Assembly (NCBI GenBank): GCA_046590705.1
Contig: JBKJUK010000199.1
Location: 1-10,228 of the forward strand
From: JBKJUK01 sp046590705
GTDB taxonomy: Bacteria; Acidobacteriota; Thermoanaerobaculia; Gp7-AA8
Direction: 5' to 3'
DNA length: 10,228 nt
In this document: one piece after another, positions 5,030-10,228 of the stretch
Numbering within the stretch: position 1 is the stretch's first letter
How the letters are laid out: every line of letters begins with the position of its first letter
Position numbers and translations under genes: made by a program
The notes under the pieces: generated by a model
The model's input: the letters and a program-made list of their open reading frames with translations, nothing else
Databases searched by the model: none
What the model was told of the DNA's origin: nothing

Positions 5030-5725
5030 ATGCGTTCGTCCGCTATCGTAACTCTGCTTCTCTGCAGCTTCGCTGCGGCTCCTCTCGCCGCCGAGGTGAG
5101 ACTGATCACGCGGGCCGATGGCAGGAAGGTCATCTACAACGTTCCATCCTCGGCGGTGAAGAAGGGCAAGTGGAAAGGCTCCGAACTCACCTGGCTCGCA
5201 AAACAGCATGATCGCGCCACTTCCTACGACCCGCTGATCGCACGCTACTCGAGATTGAGCGGAGTCGATCCGCTGCTGGTGAAGGCCGTCATTCAGGTGG
5301 AGTCGAACTTCAATGCCGCCTGCGTGTCGAACAAAGGCGCGCGTGGCCTCATGCAGCTGATGCCCGCAACGGCGCGACGTTTCGGCGTAAAACAGATGCA
5401 CGATCCGGAAGAGAACATTCGCGGAGGAATCGCCTATCTGGCCGTGCTGCAGCGACTTTTCCCTGACGATCTTCATCGTGTTCTCGCGGCGTACAACGCC
5501 GGAGAAGGAGCTGTGAAACGTTATGGCGGTATTCCTCCGTACGAAGAGACGCAGACCTATGTCAGGCGAGCGCTGACTGTTCTTCACGGTCGGCCTTATG
5601 GTTCGATCTCTGTAGCTCCAGCTCTCTCGTTCGCAGGGAGGAAGGGCGCAGTCACCACTCCTTCACGTGCTCTGCTGGCCTCGACGCTCGCATTCGGCCG
5701 GGCTCCGAAACTCACCCTTCGCTAA
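5030..5725 (+). CDS. Secreted SLT-family lytic transglycosylase
   Basis: The 231-residue product cleaves peptidoglycan glycan strands if it acts like its family (C-terminal domain of Slt70, MltC/MltE type). Residues 1-21 form a signal peptide with a hydrophobic core and an APLAA end, so it should be exported; no lipobox cysteine is placed for lipidation. A short positively charged region (about 22-60) precedes the SLT domain (about 65-185). The catalytic glutamate is E91 in VIQVESNFN, followed by GLMQLMPATA (106-115), the AYNAGEGAVKRYGG motif and PPYEETQTYVRR. The C-terminal tail of about 45 residues is unassigned. The start at 5030 gives a proper signal peptide; the open frame reaches 4961 but that would overlap the MazG-like gene. 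GGCAGG upstream is only a weak ribosome binding site. Confidence 0.9.
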   Translation: MRSSAIVTLLLCSFAAAPLAAEVRLITRADGRKVIYNVPSSAVKKGKWKGSELTWLAKQHDRATSYDPLIARYSRLSGVDPLLVKAVIQVESNFNAACVSNKGARGLMQLMPATARRFGVKQMHDPEENIRGGIAYLAVLQRLFPDDLHRVLAAYNAGEGAVKRYGGIPPYEETQTYVRRALTVLHGRPYGSISVAPALSFAGRKGAVTTPSRALLASTLAFGRAPKLTLR

Positions 5726-5754
5726 TCCTTTGTCCGGCATGGCGCTGCTTCTCG

Positions 5755-5760
5755 TAAACT
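5755..5760 (+). promoter_or_regulatory. Possible -10 element for a near-leaderless transcript
   Basis: TAAACT lies eight bases before the ATG at 5769, where no Shine-Dalgarno sequence is visible. A start of transcription at or just before the ATG would fit. The -35 candidate TTGTCC (5730-5735) is weak and 19 bases away. Confidence 0.25.
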
Positions 5761-5768
5761 GACCGCTG

Positions 5769-7139
5769 ATGCCGAGACATGACCCCAACGTTCCGCCTCC
5801 GTTTGATCAGGGGATTTTTCTCGTCCACTACAACCGGGGAAAGGACGCCTTTCAGGAAGGACGTTACGGCGAAGCTCGCCGCGATCTCGAACTCGCGCAG
5901 CGAATGCGCCCCGATGATCTGGACGTTTTGAACCTTCTGGGACTTGTATACTTCAAAACCAACTCGCTGCCGGAAGCTGAAGTGATCTATCGACGACTGG
6001 TGGAAGAGAACGGCGACGTATTCATCCTCCACTCCAATCTCGGCCTGATTCTTTTCAAGCAAAGCAAGATCGACGAGGCGGAGAAATACCTTTCGAAGGC
6101 AGTCGAGCTTCGTCCCAACTACGCCAAGTCCCATCTCTACCTCGGACTCCTGTACAAACAGAAAAAGAAGTACGGACTTGCGCTCGAGCATTTGAAATTC
6201 GCAGGCGCCGAGAAGGCCGCGAAAGAAGTAGAAGCGGAACTCGCGCTTCAGGCTTCACGTGGTGGAGTCCGCCTGACTTCCCGTCCGGTCGAGCCACCGC
6301 AGGAGATTCCGAAGGAGATTCCGAAGGCCTCAGTCATACCGCCTCCGCTCGTACCCGAATCCGTTCCGATGAGCACCATGCCCGGCAATGCGGCCCGCGC
6401 ACCTCGCGCTGAGCTCGTCCCTGCGCCTACAACTCCTCCTGCAGTTCCGGTTTTAGCGGCTGCCAACTCCGACCCACGGAATGCCGCTCGGAAACTGCAG
6501 GAAGCGGTAGACGAGACGCCGGAAGGCGATCAGCCGCGGATCGATATCGGCTCGAGAAAAATTGAAGGGGCTTCGCGCACCTTCTCGCTGCATGAGAACG
6601 GCTTTCTCGAGATCAACTTCAACAAGAGTGTGAGAGTGAAGCGTGGAACCGTTTCCAGCTATTCAGGAAACCTGAAGTTCGGCGGCGAAGCGGGGCTTCT
6701 CGGGACCACCGCCGCTACGCTCATCAAGGCCGAGGGATCGGGAAAGATCTTCTGTTACGAGAAGGGCCGCAAGACTTTCCTGCTCGATTTGAACGACGAG
6801 TTCATCTACGTCGAGGGCTCGAATCTGCTGGCAATGGAAGAGTCGTTGTCGTACCGGGTGGAACCGATCTACGACAGCTCCTATCAGAGCAAGATTGATA
6901 CAGTGAAGATCTTCGGGAAAGGCTCGCTGGCAATCTCCACGTTCATCGAACCGCTCACGCTTCGCGTCACCCGCGACTACCCGCTGTCGATCTCCTCGCA
7001 GTCACTGGTGGCCTGGACCGGCAATGTGATTCCGACGGTGATTGATGAGGACGATCTGAAAAGTGTGATGATCGACGCCTCCGCGCACGCATTCAAGATC
7101 CGTTTCGACGGCGAAGGCGTCGTAGTCTCCGAGCAGTAA
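5769..7139 (+). CDS. TPR repeat protein with C-terminal AIM24 domain
   Basis: The 456-residue product joins two modules. Residues about 17-150 hold four tetratricopeptide repeats, seen as helix pairs such as YNRGKDAFQEGRYGEARRDL, LNLLGLVYFKTNSLPEAEVIY, SNLGLILFKQSKIDEAEKYL and YLGLLYKQKKKYGLALEHL. A linker of about 100 residues rich in Pro and Ala follows (about 158-255), including a duplicated EIPK. Residues about 257-456 match the AIM24 (TRAP-like beta) domain, with GSGKIFCYEKGRKTFLLDL, EFIYVEGSNLLAMEESLSYRV and a glycine-rich centre FGGEAGLLG. The AIM24 domain has no agreed biochemical function in bacteria; TPRs usually bind partner proteins. There is no signal peptide, so it is probably cytoplasmic. 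The ATG is the only reasonable start, though no ribosome binding site is visible. Confidence 0.88.
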   Translation: MPRHDPNVPPPFDQGIFLVHYNRGKDAFQEGRYGEARRDLELAQRMRPDDLDVLNLLGLVYFKTNSLPEAEVIYRRLVEENGDVFILHSNLGLILFKQSKIDEAEKYLSKAVELRPNYAKSHLYLGLLYKQKKKYGLALEHLKFAGAEKAAKEVEAELALQASRGGVRLTSRPVEPPQEIPKEIPKASVIPPPLVPESVPMSTMPGNAARAPRAELVPAPTTPPAVPVLAAANSDPRNAARKLQEAVDETPEGDQPRIDIGSRKIEGASRTFSLHENGFLEINFNKSVRVKRGTVSSYSGNLKFGGEAGLLGTTAATLIKAEGSGKIFCYEKGRKTFLLDLNDEFIYVEGSNLLAMEESLSYRVEPIYDSSYQSKIDTVKIFGKGSLAISTFIEPLTLRVTRDYPLSISSQSLVAWTGNVIPTVIDEDDLKSVMIDASAHAFKIRFDGEGVVVSEQ

Positions 7140-7200
7140 CAGAGCCGAAGCGGATCCGGCGACGAGACCACACCATGCGTGACAGCGGTGTCACCGGGAT

Positions 7201-7227
7201 TGTGTGGCACAGGCAATCCTGCCTGTG
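7201..7227. repeat. REP-like palindrome, copy C
   Basis: All 27 bases are identical to copy A at 3838-3864, including the 20-base CACAGGCAATCCTGCCTGTG core and the TGTGTGG flank. As with copy A, a composite module follows on its right, here after 122 bases instead of 69. Confidence 0.85.
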
Positions 7228-7349
7228 ACGCCGGGAATGAGATTCCGAGCCCTGACAATCCCATGCAGCGGCCCACGGAATTTAGTGACGCTGCCGTTTG
7301 CGAGGAGTTTCCGATGAGCGCGAATGCGGTGAGACATCGCAACCGTCGC

Positions 7350-7426
7350 GGCGCGGACCGGAGATTCCTCTTCGCAACACACATCGCGCAAGCCGACGCA
7401 TACACTCCCTGCTCATCGGAATGACG
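7350..7426. repeat. Composite repeat module, copy 2
   Basis: The left 27 bases (7350-7376) and right 15 bases (7412-7426) are identical to those of copy 1, while the 35-base interior is unrelated. The preceding CAACCG also corresponds between copies. The conserved ends around a changing centre suggest selection or copying of the ends. Confidence 0.75.
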
Positions 7427-7471
7427 ATCGCGGGTATCAGCGCAACCCGCCCTAGCTAATCTGCGATGGCG

Positions 7472-8254
7472 TCATTTCTCCATGAATTGCAGCGCGAAAG
7501 GAAGAATGACGAAAAGCTGAATCGCGTCGAATACACCATGCGCGACGATGCAGGGGATCAGATTCCGGGTTCGATAGAAGGTGTATCCGATGATGATCGA
7601 CACGATGGTGATTCCCACCAGCATCAGAGGCTGGCCGTAACCGGCGTGCGCCAGCGCGAAGAGGATGGTCGAGGCGATGAGGCCGACTCGCTTCTGAAGG
7701 AAGCCGCGGAAGAAAAACTCCTCCACGGTCATGGCCGAGAACACGATCACCGCTTTCTTCCAGAGAGGGAGCGCCGCCATCCAGGGGATCATCGGGGAAG
7801 GTTTGAGATTTTGAGGAATGAGTCCGGCCGCGTTGAGCGTCAGCGCCAATGCCATCATGAGCAGCAGCGTCACGGCCCAGCCGGCCACACCGATGCCGAT
7901 CCCGAGCATGGTTCCCTCGATGATCTTCTCTCTAGGAATGTTCATGAACTGGCGCAGCGGCCGCCGGCCGCTGAGCAGCCACCAGCCTGCCAGAAAGATG
8001 AGCAGGATCAGATGGAAGTTGAAGAGCGACCAGAAGGACATGCTGCTCATGTCTACCGAGGAAGGCGCCTTGCTCGCACCGGCAGTTACCAGAGTGATTA
8101 CGACACCCAGAAGCAGAAGCAGCCAGCCGTAGGCCACGAAACGCTTCGAGGGCGGATCGAATCGGTCCGAACTGAGAATGCCGTATCGCTCATTGAGAAA
8201 TGCGAACAGGCCGGTGAGCAGGAGTGCCAGAACAATGGGGACGAGAAAAAGCAA
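7472..8254 (-). CDS. CPBP-family intramembrane metalloprotease
   Basis: From the TTG at 8254 the product has 260 residues and is strongly hydrophobic, with about seven or eight membrane segments. It carries the CPBP (CaaX protease and bacteriocin-processing, ABI/Rce1-like) motifs: E178-E179 and R183 in TVEEFFFRG, F199 and H203 in FALAH, and H239 with D243 in IVAHGVFDAI. Family members are membrane proteases, some linked to prenyl-protein processing or bacteriocin self-immunity; the substrate here is unknown. The TTG lies two bases after the stop of the molybdopterin oxidoreductase, with AGAAGG (8264-8269) nine bases upstream, so the two are probably co-transcribed and coupled. The frame is open to 8389, but that part only overlaps the oxidoreductase gene in another frame. 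Confidence 0.87.
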   Translation of the reverse strand: MLFLVPIVLALLLTGLFAFLNERYGILSSDRFDPPSKRFVAYGWLLLLLGVVITLVTAGASKAPSSVDMSSMSFWSLFNFHLILLIFLAGWWLLSGRRPLRQFMNIPREKIIEGTMLGIGIGVAGWAVTLLLMMALALTLNAAGLIPQNLKPSPMIPWMAALPLWKKAVIVFSAMTVEEFFFRGFLQKRVGLIASTILFALAHAGYGQPLMLVGITIVSIIIGYTFYRTRNLIPCIVAHGVFDAIQLFVILPFALQFMEK

Positions 8255-8256
8255 TG

Positions 8257-10228
8257 TCAGTTTCCTTCTGATGCAACCGGAGTGACTTCGACGAGGTTGT
8301 CGTAAAACGTGGCCCCGCCGCCAAAATCGGTGAAGCGCTGAGAGGTCGTGTCGTTGGCGTTGCGATTGTCGTCGACCAGCTTGCCCCACCAGATGGAAGG
8401 GGCCGCGACAACGCCCTGCTTCACGCGATCGGAAACAATGGCATCCGCCGCGAACGAACCGCGGTCATTGATCACCGAGACTCGCATCCCTTCAGTAATC
8501 TTTCGCGATGCGGCGTCGACGGGATGAATCTGCATTACCGGCCCGTGTGCGACTCGTCGCAGCGATTCCACGTTCACGAAGGTGCTGTTCAGAAACGTAT
8601 GCGCGGGTGGCGAGATCAGTGTCAGCGGAAACCGGGAAGCGAGCGCGGGATCCCGTTCCTCCGACTCGTAAGGTGGAACGTACGAAGGGACAGGGTCGAG
8701 TCCGAGTGCGGCCACGGCACTGGAGCGTATCTCGATCCTTCCGCTGGGAGTGGGTACAGGTGTACCCTGAATGAATGGCAGATGCGGCGAGGGTACGTTG
8801 AGCCGCATCGGACCGTTCTCCCTCAACCCTTCCACGGTGATGCCGGCCATTGCGGGACCACGCTCGCCGGCCAGGGCCTGCTTCATCATGGTCTCGTCGC
8901 TGTCTTGCAGAGATGGCTCGGCAAGGTTCATTTTTGCAGAGAGTCGGCGGAAGATCTCCGTGTTCGGCAGTGACTCGCCCAGCGGCGCGATGGCGCGCTG
9001 ATTCAGCATCACGTACAGGTGACCGTAGCCTTTGTGCAGATCTTCATGCTCGAGCTGAGTCGTGGCCGGCAGCACCACATCCGCGTAGTCGGCGGTGTCG
9101 GTGAGGAAGTGTTCGAGAACGACCGTGAACAGATCCTCACGCGCAAGGCCGCGCAGGACCTGGGCACGATCGGGAGCGACAGTCGCTGGATTCGAGTTGT
9201 AGACCATCAGTGCCCGAACGGGAGGATCGTTCAAGGTCGTGAGCGCTTCGCCAAGCGCGCTCATGTTGACCGAGCGTGTTCCGGCTGGGATGAGATCGGG
9301 CCGCTCGAGCGCGCTCATGTTCATGTTGAATGTGCCCGAGGTCGAGAGCTGACAGCCACCACCGGGAAGATTCCAGGCGCCGGTGACTGCTGGGAGCAGG
9401 GAGATAGCGCGCACTGCATTTCCGCCACCGGCGTGACGCTGCAGCCCGTAATTCAGACGGATGAAGCTCGGTGAAGTCGTGGCGTAGAGATGCGCCAGAC
9501 GCTCGATGGTCTCCACAGGAATACGACAGATTCCAGCGACCGTCGCCGGCGAATATTCTGCAAGGGCGCGCTCACGCAGCGCTTCCCATCCGGTAGTCAT
9601 GGAGTTCAGGTAATCCTTGTCCTCCAGACCGTCGCGGAAGATTACATGCATCATCGCCAGAGCCAGCGCCGCATCCGTTCCCGGCCGCATGAAAATATGC
9701 TCGTCACAAGCCTCGGCCGTCCGCGTGCGCAGCGGGTCGATGCAGATCGTCCGCGCTCCGGCCGCTTTCGCTTTCTTGATGTACGGCCAGAGATGCGGAT
9801 TCGAGGTGAGAGTGTTGGTGCCCCAGAGAATGATCAGCCGAGCCTGGTCGACAGTCTCCGGATCGGTGCTCATCTTCGTGCCGTAGGTGTAGTTGAGAGC
9901 CTCACTACCCGCTGAAGCACAAATTGTCCGCTCCAGAAGCGAGGCTCCGATGGAATGGAAAAACCGCCGGTCCATCGAACCACCTTGCAGCAGACCCAGG
10001 GTCCCCCCGTAAGAGTAGGGAAGGATGGCCTGCGGACCGTCGCTCGAATCGATGATCGACTGCAGCTTTTCCGCGCAGAGGGCGAGTACCTCATCCCATG
10101 ATGCCCGCCGGAAGGAACCGCTTCCTTTTGGCCCGGTGCGGATCAATGGATGCAGCAGCCGGTCGCTGTGGTAGGTGCGGTCCAGATACCGCGCGACCTT
10201 GGTGCAGAGGAAGCCGTTGGTAAAGGAA
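8257..10228 (-). CDS. Molybdopterin oxidoreductase (DMSO reductase superfamily), N-terminus outside window
   Basis: The visible 656 residues belong to a large Mo/W-bisPGD oxidoreductase. The first complete codon is at 10227 and the frame runs off the edge. It opens with NGFLCTKVARYLDR, where the cysteine fits the last ligand of the N-terminal 4Fe-4S site, then YHSDRLLHPLIRTGPKGSGSFRRASWDE. The central molybdopterin domain includes LIILWGTNTLTSNPHLWPYI, FMRPGTDAALALA, GAWNLPGGG and DYADVVLPATTQLEHED. The C-terminal dinucleotide-binding domain includes LISPPAHTFLNSTF and NDTTSQRFTDFGGGATFYDN. A cysteine (codon 9919-9921) in TICASAGSEAL sits near where formate dehydrogenases and Nap enzymes have their Sec or Cys Mo ligand. 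The substrate cannot be assigned; the general form recalls the soluble YoaE/YyaE-like group rather than respiratory complexes. A TAT signal, if any, is outside the window. Confidence 0.9.
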   Translation of the reverse strand, partial: SFTNGFLCTKVARYLDRTYHSDRLLHPLIRTGPKGSGSFRRASWDEVLALCAEKLQSIIDSSDGPQAILPYSYGGTLGLLQGGSMDRRFFHSIGASLLERTICASAGSEALNYTYGTKMSTDPETVDQARLIILWGTNTLTSNPHLWPYIKKAKAAGARTICIDPLRTRTAEACDEHIFMRPGTDAALALAMMHVIFRDGLEDKDYLNSMTTGWEALRERALAEYSPATVAGICRIPVETIERLAHLYATTSPSFIRLNYGLQRHAGGGNAVRAISLLPAVTGAWNLPGGGCQLSTSGTFNMNMSALERPDLIPAGTRSVNMSALGEALTTLNDPPVRALMVYNSNPATVAPDRAQVLRGLAREDLFTVVLEHFLTDTADYADVVLPATTQLEHEDLHKGYGHLYVMLNQRAIAPLGESLPNTEIFRRLSAKMNLAEPSLQDSDETMMKQALAGERGPAMAGITVEGLRENGPMRLNVPSPHLPFIQGTPVPTPSGRIEIRSSAVAALGLDPVPSYVPPYESEERDPALASRFPLTLISPPAHTFLNSTFVNVESLRRVAHGPVMQIHPVDAASRKITEGMRVSVINDRGSFAADAIVSDRVKQGVVAAPSIWWGKLVDDNRNANDTTSQRFTDFGGGATFYDNLVEVTPVASEGN
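8264..8269 (-). promoter_or_regulatory. Ribosome binding site of the CPBP gene inside the upstream gene
   Basis: AGAAGG read on - lies in the last codons of the molybdopterin oxidoreductase, nine bases before the TTG at 8254. It supports this start and translational coupling. Confidence 0.5.

Larger units (their letters stand above)
7140..7471. other. Convergent intergenic region filled with repeats
   Basis: The 332 bases between the convergent TPR-AIM24 and CPBP genes hold REP-like palindrome copy C (7201-7227) and composite module copy 2 (7350-7426). A 6-bp GC-rich hairpin (7430-7435 with 7445-7450) has no T-run, so it is a poor terminator. Bases 7228-7349 contain pieces such as GAATGAGATTCCGAG that look like decayed repeat sequence. 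No protein is supported. Confidence 0.6.

Noticed and set aside
7179..7424. A plus-strand open frame between the TPR-AIM24 and CPBP genes
   Set aside because: It consists of palindrome and module sequence and lacks any recognisable protein feature.
7430..7450. An intrinsic terminator for the converging genes
   Set aside because: The stem is only 6 bp with a 9-base loop, and neither strand has a T-run after it.
7466..8305. A 279-residue plus-strand open frame antisense to the CPBP gene
   Set aside because: Its product is a low-complexity mix of charged residues, as expected from antisense reading of a membrane protein. The minus strand carries complete CPBP motifs.

Overview
The window reads as a chromosomal segment of a Gram-negative-type bacterium that carries RNase Y and a YmdB-type phosphodiesterase beside a zapA/6S RNA pair. 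By eye the base composition is moderately GC-rich. The intergenic DNA is full of short palindromic and 7-nt-periodic repeats. Together these suggest an Acidobacteriota-like organism, but that is an inference with low to moderate confidence; no 16S or other phylogenetic marker is present.

Left block, all on +: zapA (71-379), 6S RNA (391-595), rny (641-2203, TTG start), a ymdB-like metallophosphoesterase (2374-3162) and a small glycosyltransferase-like protein (3164-3787). The block combines cell division (ZapA), global control of RNA polymerase (6S RNA), mRNA decay (RNase Y) and a cyclic-nucleotide phosphodiesterase. The rny-ymdB spacer contains heptad repeats: GAATGNN units arranged as an inverted repeat, followed by TACTGNN units that run to the ymdB start.

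Middle: a 391-bp convergent spacer (3788-4178) holds two copies of a short palindrome, a composite repeat and another heptad tract. On - there follow a stand-alone AraC-type DNA-binding protein (4179-4547) and a YpjD/MazG-like nucleotide pyrophosphohydrolase (4654-4971). Divergent from the latter, on +, lie a secreted SLT lytic transglycosylase (5030-5725) and a TPR-AIM24 fusion protein (5769-7139).

Right block: a second convergent spacer (7140-7471) carries another copy of the same composite repeat. On - there is a CPBP-type intramembrane protease homologue (7472-8254), placed directly behind a large molybdopterin oxidoreductase (8257 to beyond 10228) whose N-terminus lies outside the window.

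I see no CRISPR array, tRNA, rRNA, transposase, phage gene or recognisable defence cassette. The most unusual material is noncoding: the 6S RNA between zapA and rny, and the two families of intergenic repeats.
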